A stretch of DNA of 64,000 nt, from contig NZ_CP103833.1 of assembly GCF_029774155.1 (NCBI RefSeq), forward strand, positions 1,240,001 through 1,304,000, in the 5' to 3' direction. This DNA comes from Actinobacillus arthritidis (GTDB taxonomy: Bacteria > Pseudomonadota > Gammaproteobacteria > Enterobacterales > Pasteurellaceae). The notes beneath the pieces were generated by a model. The model worked only from the letters and a program-made list of their open reading frames with translations, did no database searches and was not told where the DNA came from. The position numbers and the translations under genes were made by a program. This document shows, in pieces, positions 40,929 through 49,553 of this stretch. The stretch's first letter is position 1. Each line of letters starts with the position of its first letter.

Positions 40929-42032
40929 ATGTACCAAAATTTTAACGCTGAATTAGATTGGGCAACACTACATATGACTCGTACTCGAGCCGCAATCGGG
41001 GCTTTACCTGATTTATCCCACGTACGTTTAGCGTGCAATATGCACTTAGATTTGAAAATGGCTCCGTTAGTGAAAGGCTTGCTGGATAAAGGGGCAAAAG
41101 TGTTTTTAACCACTTGTAACCCAACCACCGTACAAGATGATGTGGTGGCGTATTTGGTGGAAAATGGGGCAGATGCTCACGCTTGGCGTGATATGTCCAA
41201 TGCCGACTGGCACGAAAGTTTTCAAAAAGCAGTAGATTGGCGACCAACCCATTTATGCGAAATGGGGTCGGATTTAACCTCACTCATTCACTCGAAAGGC
41301 TTACAAACAGGTGTGAAAGCAGGCTTAGAAGCCACCGGTTCAGGCGTGAACCGTTTAAATGGTCTGAAACCTTATTACCCGATTTTCAACTGGGATGATT
41401 TGCCGGTGAAAGAAGGTTTACACAACCGCCATATGGTGGGCTTAACCGCTTGGCATACTTTTTTACAAACCACCCACTTAAGCCTACACGAAAAAACAGT
41501 AGTTGTTATTGGTTATGGTTTGGTAGGGCAAGGTGTGGCGACTTCAGCAAAAGCCTACGGTGGTAAAGTGATTGTGGCTGAATTAGATCGTGCAAGAGCG
41601 TTACAAGCCGAATATGACGGTTGGATGGTAATGCCACTTGCTGAGGCAATCAAAATTGCTGATGTGGTTGCCACAGCAACAGGGGCGAAAAACGTGCTTT
41701 CAGGCAAGATGATTGAACAAGCGAAATCAGGCTTATTTATTTTAAATGTCGGACACGTTGCCGAAGAAATTGATGTGCCGTTTTTAAAACAACACCCGAT
41801 GAGCGTGCCGATGCCGTATGTCAATGCTTACCAAGTAGGTGAGAAAACCGTTTATCTGTTGGCAGACGGCTCAATGTTTAACCTCACAGCAGGTTATGGC
41901 GACAGTATTAATGCCTTTGATGTAACTTTAGCGGTTATGGCAAGCGGCATTGGGCATATTGTCGGCGAAGGTGAAAAGGCAGAAAAAGAAGTTTACTTAC
42001 TGCCGAAAGTTGTTTGGCAAAAAGTGTTATAA
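40929..42032 (+). CDS. Divergent S-adenosylhomocysteine hydrolase homologue
   Basis: 367 residues with the two-domain AdoHcy hydrolase layout. The NAD-binding core VVVIGYGLVGQGVATSAKAYGG and LNVGHVAEEIDVPFL are clear. Compared with human SAHH from memory, H55 (NMHLDLK), K186 and H301 (VGH) appear kept. D131 (CEMGSDL), D190 (now His), C195 (now Val) and H353 appear lost, and the ~60-residue C-terminal tail ending in PDHYRY is missing. It likely binds NAD but acts on another substrate or is inactive. An AUG at 40929 is preferred over an upstream UUG. Pasteurellaceae normally recycle AdoHcy by Pfs/LuxS, so this gene is unexpected. Confidence 0.75.
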   Translation: MYQNFNAELDWATLHMTRTRAAIGALPDLSHVRLACNMHLDLKMAPLVKGLLDKGAKVFLTTCNPTTVQDDVVAYLVENGADAHAWRDMSNADWHESFQKAVDWRPTHLCEMGSDLTSLIHSKGLQTGVKAGLEATGSGVNRLNGLKPYYPIFNWDDLPVKEGLHNRHMVGLTAWHTFLQTTHLSLHEKTVVVIGYGLVGQGVATSAKAYGGKVIVAELDRARALQAEYDGWMVMPLAEAIKIADVVATATGAKNVLSGKMIEQAKSGLFILNVGHVAEEIDVPFLKQHPMSVPMPYVNAYQVGEKTVYLLADGSMFNLTAGYGDSINAFDVTLAVMASGIGHIVGEGEKAEKEVYLLPKVVWQKVL

Positions 42033-42086
42033 AATCGACCGCTTGTAAGCGGTTGGGATAGCCTTAAAACAATATACTTTAAAATA

Positions 42087-42110
42087 AAACAGCCCTGAAT
42101 TGGGCTGTTT
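42087..42110. terminator. Bidirectional terminator
   Basis: A perfect 9-bp stem (AAACAGCCC / GGGCTGTTT), 6-base loop, A and T runs on each side, between the AdoHcy hydrolase-like gene and the convergent small secreted protein gene. An ACCGCTT-GT-AAGCGGT uptake-signal hairpin lies just before it (42038-42053). Confidence 0.8.
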
Positions 42111-42128
42111 GTCAATAAATTGAGTACG

Positions 42129-42503
42129 CTAAATACAATAAATTTGTTTTGAACCTTTCGATTTAGGTTGGTAACACTGACCTCTAAAGTGAGCGGGAAT
42201 ACTTTTTAATCGTTTCACTTCTTTCGCCTCTTTCCCATTGATATAAGCATCAGTTTGATAGCCGTTTCCGCCCGTTGTCATTGCTAGATTGATATTGATG
42301 AAACTCACCACCGTGCCATTTGCAAAAGTATGGCTCTGTTCTTGCATTCCGTTTGAGCAGTTTTCGACTTTGCTTTTAGTTAGCTTACCATTTTTAAGAT
42401 AGTAACCGTTGGAATAGCGTTTCCCTTGTCCGTAATCTTCATCGCAGGCGAGGGTTGGTAAGGAAATGGCAAGTACGAATAAAGTAAGTAGAAATTTCTT
42501 CAT
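42129..42503 (-). CDS. Small exported protein of unknown function
   Basis: 124 residues beginning with a clear signal peptide (MKKFLLTLFVLAISLPTLA, cleaved before CDED). A cysteine at +1 without a proper lipobox argues for a secreted rather than lipid-anchored protein. The mature part has four cysteines (CDED, ENCSNG, GQCYQP, IYCI), suggesting two disulfides, and several GxY/NG turns like a MORN-type 'NGYYLKNGKL' unit. I do not recognise the family. Last gene of a four-gene minus-strand group starting at 43566. Confidence 0.65.
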   Translation of the reverse strand: MKKFLLTLFVLAISLPTLACDEDYGQGKRYSNGYYLKNGKLTKSKVENCSNGMQEQSHTFANGTVVSFININLAMTTGGNGYQTDAYINGKEAKEVKRLKSIPAHFRGQCYQPKSKGSKQIYCI

Positions 42504-42590
42504 TTTTACTCCCTATGTATGGTAAACAGCAAATTCTCGGTAACTAAAGGTTGTATAGAGAAATACAGCCTGTAATAAGCGGTATAAAAT

Positions 42591-42788
42591 TCACTTAGGT
42601 TTTCTCAGAAAAAAGATTTTTCCAAAACTTTCTGTATCATAGTAATTGTAACTTATATCCTCACTATGAACTATCTCATATCCAGCATTTAAATAACCCA
42701 TTAAGTCGGTTTGAAATTTATCATAATCATTACAAGTATCATTATGATAAAACGGCTGAGCTATTTTTAATAGCTTATAATCATACAT
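42591..42788 (-). CDS. Small hypothetical protein
   Basis: 65 residues, no signal peptide or membrane segment. The pattern YDYKLLKIAQPF, FQTDLMGYLNAGYEIVHSE, and IFFLRKPK recalls short DUF4177/DUF1737-like proteins (strand, helix, 'GWE/GYEIV' turn, strand), but this is a weak resemblance. It lies 3 bases after the next upstream gene, so it is probably co-transcribed. Confidence 0.5.
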   Translation of the reverse strand: MYDYKLLKIAQPFYHNDTCNDYDKFQTDLMGYLNAGYEIVHSEDISYNYYDTESFGKIFFLRKPK

Positions 42789-42791
42789 ATA

Positions 42792-43046
42792 TTATTCCCT
42801 CCAACTATTCATTTCAGGATTATATTCAATAAAGGGAGGGCAAATGCTACTACTTACTCTAATGAATATAACTTCACCGCTACCTCCCGGAGAGGTGCTA
42901 TATTTACAAGTACGAAAGGATGAAGAAACATATCTAGTATTATATGAATGATCACCATACATTGTAATCCAGTCAGCAAAAGCACTTACAGATACAGATA
43001 CACCTAAACCAACAGCTAAAACAGCTACTTTTCTTAAACTTTGCAT
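42792..43046 (-). CDS. Small exported protein of unknown function
   Basis: 84 residues. The N-terminus MQSLRKVAVLAVGLGVSVSVSAFA is a typical signal peptide, leaving a mature chain of about 60 residues with two cysteines (FRTCKYS, SSICPPF) and many serines. A good GGAG-type ribosome site precedes the AUG. No family recognised. Located between the DUF805 gene and the 65-residue ORF, all on the minus strand. Confidence 0.55.
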   Translation of the reverse strand: MQSLRKVAVLAVGLGVSVSVSAFADWITMYGDHSYNTRYVSSSFRTCKYSTSPGGSGEVIFIRVSSSICPPFIEYNPEMNSWRE

Positions 43047-43068
43047 ACGTTTCTCCTATTAAAGTTAA

Positions 43069-43566
43069 TTAAGAATTTGTTTTCTTCCAAAACGGAACTT
43101 GTGGTTTGCCAAAATCATTTTCTCCCTCATTACCTTTTTTAAAAGCAAGAGTAATCAGGCAACTAATAGAAAGTACGCTCATTGCCAAATTAACTAGAAG
43201 CTTAATATCAGAAGTAATCAGCAAGGTAAAAGGTGAGAGAATATCTATCCACAAAACAGTATTGAATAAATTAGTATCCGTTGCTTTCTTATTGAGATCG
43301 TGTATACGTCTAACGATGTGGGAGTATTTGAATACAAAAACTAATGTAACAACTGCAAAAATGATGGCTAAGCCTAAAAAGTCCTCTGCTGAGCCGAATG
43401 TATCGTTCGTTATGCGATAGTTGATCTTTGGAGCTATCAAAGCCAGAAAACCTGCAATAAATAGATAAATTACTGCAAAAATAGGTAGGAAGACCGCATA
43501 ATGAAGCCGCCCTATCCGCCCCTTAAACCCAAAGAAAAATCCGAAAATACTTTTGATACTATTCAT
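43069..43566 (-). CDS. DUF805 inner-membrane protein
   Basis: 165 residues with four hydrophobic helices. The DUF805 signature FGFKGRIGRLHYAVF lies near the N-terminus and IVRRIHDLNKKATD before helix 3. The C-terminus GENDFGKPQVPFWKK is typical of the family. Function unknown. First gene of the minus-strand group, divergent from the XRE regulator with TATGCCT-type operator candidates between them. Confidence 0.8.
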   Translation of the reverse strand: MNSIKSIFGFFFGFKGRIGRLHYAVFLPIFAVIYLFIAGFLALIAPKINYRITNDTFGSAEDFLGLAIIFAVVTLVFVFKYSHIVRRIHDLNKKATDTNLFNTVLWIDILSPFTLLITSDIKLLVNLAMSVLSISCLITLAFKKGNEGENDFGKPQVPFWKKTNS

Positions 43567-43591
43567 TTTAACGTTCCTATGATAATAATTT

Positions 43592-43672
43592 ATGCCTTCT
43601 AGGCATTTAATATCGTAATTCTATGCCTTATAGCATATTCAGTCAATGCAATAAATCACAAAAAATATGCCT
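43592..43672. promoter_or_regulatory. Candidate operator cluster for the XRE regulator
   Basis: ATGCCT-TCT-AGGCAT (43592-43606) is a perfect palindrome. TATGC-N6-GCATA (43622-43637) is a second one. A TATGCCT half-site lies at 43666-43672, about 30 bases before the XRE gene. They fill the gap between two divergent genes, the usual place for an autoregulating repressor. Confidence 0.6.
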
Positions 43673-43700
43673 AAAATGAATAATCTTAGTAGGCAGTAAA

Positions 43701-44033
43701 ATGGCACAACCAGTTGCATCAGACATCGACCGTCTTGTCGGTCAACGTATCCAACAAAAACGCAGAGAAATGGGCTATTCGGCGGAGAGGCTATCGGAGT
43801 ATGTGGATATTTCCCAACCACAGCTTTCACGCTATGAACGAGGGGCGAATAAGATCAACGTGGCACATTTGGTGGCGATTGCGACTTTCTTGAAAACGCC
43901 GATCAGCTACTTTTTTGCGGACTGTATGGAAGGATTCGATTGGAATAGCGATGAAGCCGACCGATATTGGCAGGAATTAACCCAAACGCAAAAATCGCTA
44001 TTAGTAGATTTTCTGAAAGAGATCAAAAAATAG
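43701..44033 (+). CDS. XRE/Cro-type HTH regulator
   Basis: 110 residues. The helix-turn-helix is in IQQKRREMGYSAERLSEYV and DISQPQLSRYERGANKINV (residues ~17-53), followed by a LxxIAxxLxxPISYFF element (HLVAIATFLKTPISYFFAD). The short acidic C-terminus DSDEADRYW-like region (DWNSDEADRYWQEL) probably serves for dimerisation. Resembles chromosomal phage-type repressors. It is divergent from the DUF805 group and upstream of pflA. Confidence 0.85.
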   Translation: MAQPVASDIDRLVGQRIQQKRREMGYSAERLSEYVDISQPQLSRYERGANKINVAHLVAIATFLKTPISYFFADCMEGFDWNSDEADRYWQELTQTQKSLLVDFLKEIKK

Positions 44034-44138
44034 TTGGGATTTCTCGCTGAGTAAAGTTTGACGGCTTGATTTATTTCTGCAAACAATCTAAAAATTTGCT
44101 ACAATTTGGCAAAATTTTTTGAGGTCTGAGGTAAGCAA

Positions 44139-44876
44139 ATGTCTATTGCACGTTATCACTCTTACGAATCTTGCGGCACGGTAGATGGTCCGGGGATTCG
44201 TTTTATTCTTTTCTTGCAAGGCTGTCTAATGCGTTGTAAATATTGTCATAACCGTGATACGTGGGATCTTGACGGTGGTAAACAAATCAGTGTCGAAGAT
44301 TTGATGAAAGAAGTGGTAACCTACAAGCACTTTATGAAAGCGACCGGCGGTGGTGTAACAGCATCTGGCGGAGAAGCTGTATTACAAATGGAATTTGTGC
44401 GAGATTGGTTTAGAGCCTGTAAAGCGGAAGGTATTGATACTTGTTTGGATACCAATGGTTTTGTTCGCCATTATAGCCCCGTAGTCGATGAAATGCTTGA
44501 AGTGACCGATTTAGTTATGCTCGACTTAAAGCAACTAAATGATGAAATCCACCAAGATTTAATCGGTGTATCAAATAAGCGTACACTTGATTTTGCTCGC
44601 TATCTGCAAAAATTAAATAAACGTACTTGGATTCGTTATGTTGTCGTACCGGGTTATACCGATGATGATGATTCCGCACACCGCTTAGGGCAATTTATCC
44701 AAGGTATGCAAAATATTGAAAAAGTTGAATTACTCCCTTATCACCGTTTAGGAGCACATAAATGGGAAACACTTGGTTATAAATATGAATTAGACGGTGT
44801 ATTGCCACCGCCAAAAGAAGATCTTGAGCGTATTCAAAAAATTATTGAAAGCTACGGACACACCGTAAAATTCTAA
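44139..44876 (+). CDS. pflA: Pyruvate formate-lyase activating enzyme
   Basis: Radical-SAM enzyme that installs the glycyl radical on PflB. The [4Fe-4S] cysteines are in [19 protein letters not shown] (CxxxCxxC, residues ~26-37) and the SAM-binding GGG in [34 protein letters not shown] and [12 protein letters not shown] are also typical. 245 residues, full length. In most relatives it directly follows pflB; here seven other genes lie between them. Confidence 0.95.
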   Translation: MSIARYHSYESCGTVDGPGIRFILFLQGCLMRCKYCHNRDTWDLDGGKQISVEDLMKEVVTYKHFMKATGGGVTASGGEAVLQMEFVRDWFRACKAEGIDTCLDTNGFVRHYSPVVDEMLEVTDLVMLDLKQLNDEIHQDLIGVSNKRTLDFARYLQKLNKRTWIRYVVVPGYTDDDDSAHRLGQFIQGMQNIEKVELLPYHRLGAHKWETLGYKYELDGVLPPPKEDLERIQKIIESYGHTVKF

Positions 44877-44894
44877 ACCCATTACATAAGAATA

Positions 44895-44934
44895 AAAAAT
44901 CCCCAAGGTTCGATTAAACATCTTGGGGATTTTT
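44895..44934. terminator. Bidirectional terminator pflA / znuD
   Basis: A perfect 13-bp stem (AAAAATCCCCAAG / CTTGGGGATTTTT) with a 14-base loop, between two convergent genes. Confidence 0.85.
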
Positions 44935-44953
44935 ATTTCTCCTAAAAATTTTA

Positions 44954-47251
44954 TTAGAAAGTCACATTCATACCAAGCATTGCGTTTCTACCCATTTGTG
45001 GAATATGAGGTAAATAAGACACGTGCTGATGAATTTTTTGATTTAATAAGTTATCTACTTTTAAGAACACTTGATATTCTGTCTGATTGAACATCTTATT
45101 GTAAGTTAACCCAACATTCACTTGATGAGAACCCGGTGTTGCTTTTTCATATTTCGACACTTTATTCTGAGTAAACACTCGATAATACTCTAACATTCCC
45201 GACCAATTCTGATTGAAATCCGCATTAAATCTTGCCCCTAAACGTAATGGTGGTACACGTGGTGCTGAAATATCAGGTTGGGCTTCCCATCCTGAAACCT
45301 GACCTCTTTTTGCACCAAAAATGTAATAGCCCTTTGGAATATCAGGCAGATCGGTTAATTTACCACGAACATAATCACCAAATACGGCAAGACGATAATT
45401 CGGCGTAAAGAGATAGCCAATTTCACCTTCTACCCCACTAAAACGTGCTTTCCCTTGGTAATAACGGTTTACTTTTAAAGTATATTCATCACTCAAAGAT
45501 TTAGGACCACGATTATCATTCAAAGTAAGTGGATAAATATAATTATCGTAATGAGTATGATACACATTAAATTTGTAATCCCACTTCTCTCCCATATAAG
45601 CTAAAGCTAACTCAATATGATTTGAACGCTCTTTATTTAGGTTTTTATTACCGGCTTCAAAAGCATTGAGTGCAATATGTTTACCGTGTGCATAGAGTTC
45701 TTGAGCATTTGGTAAACGTTCCTGATGAGAAGTGTTTAAAGTCAGTTTATGATCCGGAGCAAAAAACCAATTGGTCGCAAAACTATAAGAGTAACCGGTT
45801 TCCTTATGCGGTTCCAAATTTGGCATTGGCGTATTAAAGCCTAACCATTGATCGATTAACTTAACATCATAATCCATTGAAATTTTCTGACGCTCAACAC
45901 GGCTACTGACTTCAAATGAAAAATCACCGAGATTTAAACGTTCAATACCAAATACACTAAATTGCTTAGTTTTTGGATTATTTAATAACTGTTGCTTATT
46001 CACGATACGTGCGGCTTCTAATGATAAAGCACTAGTCTGTAAATGAGAATATTGTGCTCCAATCGCTCCCTTTAACCCATTCCATTCTGAATGAACTAAT
46101 TCAAGACGTAGATTTTTTCCTTTATTTTTAAAGTAATTTTCTATTCTATTGCCATCTTTTTCATCATGAAAATAATCAACATAGTTTGCGGTAACTTTGA
46201 GCGATTCAATCCCCTTTATCGGATTTTTTAATTCCCCATCAAGATCGTATCGTTTGGAATGCATATCAATCCAAGGCTTACCATGTGGGTGATCTTGCAT
46301 GCCATACTGAGAACCGCCGGGAATATGTGAGTGATCTAAGCGAAGTCCCGGATTGTTATAATCAATGTCGCTTTCTTCCGCTAAATGCGGATAAAAACGT
46401 AAATAGCCTTTCCCAAACATCACGCCTTGGCGGATAATGCTAATCGTATAATGATCGTATTGATGCGTATGTCCAACTAAACCGTATTTATTACGTTGAT
46501 CCGTATAAGCCACACCTAAATGTCCTTTCTCTCCAATCCAAGAAAGTCCGACCGTGCCTGATTGAGATTGAAGGTCACTATCTGGCACCCGATGATAAGA
46601 CTTGCCTTCAATCGTAAATTTCGGCGCATAGTATTCGGAGGCTTTGTTATATAGCCCTTGTAAACGTAAAGCAAAATTATTGCCTAATGCAAAAGTAGAT
46701 CCTGCATAAGTTAAACGTTCTTTATTCGCAGAACTAAAACGTACACCGGCTTGCCCTTCATATCCTTTTTCCGGTAATACACTCGGAATTTTCTCATCAA
46801 CCACATTAATTACCCCAGCATTATTACCTGCACTATAAAGTAGAGTTGTTGGACCACGTAAAATTTCAATACGTTTTGCAAGCAAAGAATCTACAGTAAC
46901 CGCATGATCGGGAGATAGTTCCGACATATCAAAGGTTTCACCGTTATTTTGCAGAATTTTCGCACGCTTGCCTTCTTGACCTCTAATAATTGGCGCACTT
47001 GCTCCCCCGCCAAATTGACTGGAATGAATGCCCAACTCTCCGGAAAGTGCATTACCTAATGTTGTGCCTCGTTGCTTTAAGGTTTGGCTATCTACCACTT
47101 TTTCATTGATATTTAAACCATCTCCTAACAAATTACCTTTTGTATCCGGCGTACTGCCTTCAACGGTAATCATATCTAATGTCTCCTCTGACGCATATAT
47201 CGCATTTGAAATTAAAAGTAATAAACTCAACGCCAAACTATTTTTTTTCAT
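44954..47251 (-). CDS. znuD: TonB-dependent outer-membrane zinc receptor ZnuD
   Basis: A 22-strand beta-barrel receptor. The signal peptide ends ISNAIYA and is followed by the TonB-box region DMITVEGS. The plug contains LGIHSSQFGGGASAPIIRGQ and RGPTTLLYSAGNNAGVINV. The sequence is collinear with Neisseria ZnuD, for instance LYAHGKHIALNAFEAGNKNL and LKVDNLLNQKIHQHVSYL. His/Asp-rich loops (GHTHQYDHY, DHSHIPGG, QDHPHGKPWIDMHSK) match its zinc-capturing loops. I prefer the AUG at 47251 (765 residues) to an upstream UUG. Loss of zinc (Zur) would be the expected inducer. Confidence 0.88.
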   Translation of the reverse strand: MKKNSLALSLLLLISNAIYASEETLDMITVEGSTPDTKGNLLGDGLNINEKVVDSQTLKQRGTTLGNALSGELGIHSSQFGGGASAPIIRGQEGKRAKILQNNGETFDMSELSPDHAVTVDSLLAKRIEILRGPTTLLYSAGNNAGVINVVDEKIPSVLPEKGYEGQAGVRFSSANKERLTYAGSTFALGNNFALRLQGLYNKASEYYAPKFTIEGKSYHRVPDSDLQSQSGTVGLSWIGEKGHLGVAYTDQRNKYGLVGHTHQYDHYTISIIRQGVMFGKGYLRFYPHLAEESDIDYNNPGLRLDHSHIPGGSQYGMQDHPHGKPWIDMHSKRYDLDGELKNPIKGIESLKVTANYVDYFHDEKDGNRIENYFKNKGKNLRLELVHSEWNGLKGAIGAQYSHLQTSALSLEAARIVNKQQLLNNPKTKQFSVFGIERLNLGDFSFEVSSRVERQKISMDYDVKLIDQWLGFNTPMPNLEPHKETGYSYSFATNWFFAPDHKLTLNTSHQERLPNAQELYAHGKHIALNAFEAGNKNLNKERSNHIELALAYMGEKWDYKFNVYHTHYDNYIYPLTLNDNRGPKSLSDEYTLKVNRYYQGKARFSGVEGEIGYLFTPNYRLAVFGDYVRGKLTDLPDIPKGYYIFGAKRGQVSGWEAQPDISAPRVPPLRLGARFNADFNQNWSGMLEYYRVFTQNKVSKYEKATPGSHQVNVGLTYNKMFNQTEYQVFLKVDNLLNQKIHQHVSYLPHIPQMGRNAMLGMNVTF

Positions 47252-47376
47252 TTTATTCAACCTAAAACCATAAAAAAATTAAGGGCGTTAATTTACTTTA
47301 AAAAACACTAACTTTCAATAATAACCTTAAAAAAATTATATATACTTATTGAGTATGTTTTATCTTCATCCAACAA

Positions 47377-47394
47377 GTTACATATAAAAATAAC
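47377..47394. promoter_or_regulatory. Weak candidate Zur-like inverted repeat
   Basis: GTTA-N10-TAAC lies in the 237-base gap between the divergent znuD and prlC. Enterobacterial Zur boxes have GTTAT...ATAAC arms, but the interior here matches poorly. Suggested mainly by the ZnuD assignment. Confidence 0.2.
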
Positions 47395-47488
47395 TAAAAA
47401 ACCCCCTCGTGATTTCTGTTTCTATGAAACTTTGGTGTATGATGCTAAGACTAATAATTCATTTCGACTAAGAAAAAGGAAATAAACA

Positions 47489-49522
47489 ATGTCTAATCCT
47501 CTTTTAAATTACACCGGTTTACCTGCATTTTCACAAATCAAACCGGAACATATCCAACCTGCAATAGAAGCAGTGATTAAAGAATGTCGCGATACAATTG
47601 AACAAGTTGCTCAAATTGAAAACCCAACGTGGGAAAATTTCTATATGCCACAAGCGATTGCCGGCGATAAATTTGCGCGTGCGTGGTCACCCGTCGGTCA
47701 TCTAAACGGCGTGAAAAACTCGCCGGAATTACGAGAAGCTTATCAGGCATGCTTACCGATACTTTCTGAATACAGTACTTGGGCGGGGCAACACCAAGGT
47801 TTATATCAAGGCTATGTAAAACTGAAAAACTCATCGGAGTTTGAGAGCTATTCTCTTGCACAGAAAAAAGCAATTGAAAACAGCCTACGTGATTTCGAGC
47901 TTTCGGGGATTTCATTACCGGCGGATAAACAAAAACGTTACGGTGAAGTATCTGCTCGCCTGTCTGAACTAAGCTCACAATTCAGTAATAATGTATTGGA
48001 TGCCACAATGGGCTGGGATATCGTGATCACAGACGAAGCACAGCTTCAAGGCTTGCCAGAATCCGCCTTAGAAGCGACAAAACTTTCTGCAGAAAGCAAA
48101 GGTAAAAAAGGCTACCGCTTTACTTTAGAATTCCCAAGTTACTATCCGGTACTAACTTACTGCGAAAACCGTGAACTACGTGCGGCAATTTATAAAGAGT
48201 ATGCAACCCGTGCTTCTGATCAAGGCTCAAATGCAGGCAAATGGGATAACTCGGCAAATATCGATGAGAAACTTAAATTACGCTTAGAAATGGCGCAATT
48301 ATTAGGTTTTGAAACTTATGCTGATCTTTCTCTTGCTACCAAAATGGCGGAGAACCCGCAACAAGTTGTCGATTTCTTAGAAGATTTAGCCAAACGTTCA
48401 AAAGCACAAGGTGAAAAAGAATTAGCGGAACTACACGCCTTTGTTGAACAAGAATACGGCGTAACCGAACTTCAGCCGTGGGATATTGCATTTTATAGCG
48501 AAAAGCAAAAACAAGCATTATATGCAATCAATGATGAAGAACTTCGCCCTTATTTCCCAGAAGATCGCGTACTTTCAGGCTTATTTGAACTAATGAAGCG
48601 TATTTTCGGCTTACGTATCGAAGAAAAATTCGGCATTGATACTTGGCACGAAGACGTGCGTTTCTTCCAAATTTACGATGAGCAAAACGAAGAACGCGGT
48701 GCATTCTATTTAGATTTATACGCACGTGAAAATAAACGTGGCGGTGCGTGGATGGATGATTGTATCAACCAAAAACGTTTGGCAGATGGTTCGTTACAAA
48801 AACCGGTAGCATACTTAACTTGTAACTTTAATAAACCGATTGGCGACAAGCCGGCTCTGTTTACGCATGACGAAGTTACCACCTTATTCCATGAGTTTGG
48901 TCACGGTATCCACCATATGCTCACCCAAATTGATGTCGGCGATGTTGCCGGGATCAACGGTGTACCGTGGGATGCGGTGGAATTACCGAGCCAATTCTTA
49001 GAAAACTGGTGTTGGGAAGCGGAAGCACTTGAATTTATTTCGGGGCATTATCAAACCGGCGAACCGTTACCGAAAGATAAATTAACCCAGTTACTCAAGG
49101 CGAAAAACTTCCAAGCGGCAATGTTTGTATTAAGACAATTAGAGTTCGGTCTATTCGATTTCCGTTTGCATTTGGCACAACCTCGTGAAGGCTTGGTGTT
49201 AGATACCTTAAAAGCAGTAAAAGCGGATGTTGCTGTAGTACGCACACCTGAATGGGTACGTACGCCACATAGTTTTAGCCATATTTTTGCAGGTGGCTAT
49301 GCAGCAGGCTATTACAGCTACTTATGGGCAGAAGTATTATCGGCGGATGCCTTTGCTAAATTTGAAGAAGACGGTATTTTCAACCGAACTACCGGTCAGT
49401 CTTATTTAGATAATATTCTGACGCGTGGTGGTTCGGAAGAACCAATGGTATTGTTTGAACGTTTCCGTGGCCGTAAACCAACCTTAGATGCACTATTACG
49501 CCATAAAGGTATTGCGAGTTAA
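47489..49522 (+). CDS. prlC: Oligopeptidase A
   Basis: A cytoplasmic M3 zinc metallopeptidase that degrades signal-peptide fragments and other short peptides. The zinc site is TTLFHEFGHGIHHML (HExxH, about residues 464-478), with the third ligand in LPSQFLENWCWE. The N-terminus NPLLNYTGLPAFSQIKPEHI and C-terminus VLFERFRGRKPTLDALLRHKG are typical. 677 residues, normal length. Divergent from znuD, followed by a tiny membrane ORF. Confidence 0.95.
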   Translation: MSNPLLNYTGLPAFSQIKPEHIQPAIEAVIKECRDTIEQVAQIENPTWENFYMPQAIAGDKFARAWSPVGHLNGVKNSPELREAYQACLPILSEYSTWAGQHQGLYQGYVKLKNSSEFESYSLAQKKAIENSLRDFELSGISLPADKQKRYGEVSARLSELSSQFSNNVLDATMGWDIVITDEAQLQGLPESALEATKLSAESKGKKGYRFTLEFPSYYPVLTYCENRELRAAIYKEYATRASDQGSNAGKWDNSANIDEKLKLRLEMAQLLGFETYADLSLATKMAENPQQVVDFLEDLAKRSKAQGEKELAELHAFVEQEYGVTELQPWDIAFYSEKQKQALYAINDEELRPYFPEDRVLSGLFELMKRIFGLRIEEKFGIDTWHEDVRFFQIYDEQNEERGAFYLDLYARENKRGGAWMDDCINQKRLADGSLQKPVAYLTCNFNKPIGDKPALFTHDEVTTLFHEFGHGIHHMLTQIDVGDVAGINGVPWDAVELPSQFLENWCWEAEALEFISGHYQTGEPLPKDKLTQLLKAKNFQAAMFVLRQLEFGLFDFRLHLAQPREGLVLDTLKAVKADVAVVRTPEWVRTPHSFSHIFAGGYAAGYYSYLWAEVLSADAFAKFEEDGIFNRTTGQSYLDNILTRGGSEEPMVLFERFRGRKPTLDALLRHKGIAS

Positions 49523-49553
49523 TATCGTTCTATTCAAGTATAAGGAAGAAATT

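Noticed and set aside
39808..44033. Islet as a complete prophage or toxin-antitoxin system
   Set aside because: RhuM and XRE proteins occur on phages, but no integrase, terminase, structural gene or recognisable toxin pair is present.
47577..47978. 133-codon minus-strand frame inside prlC
   Set aside because: Antisense to a full-length conserved peptidase; composition and lack of start signal indicate a shadow.
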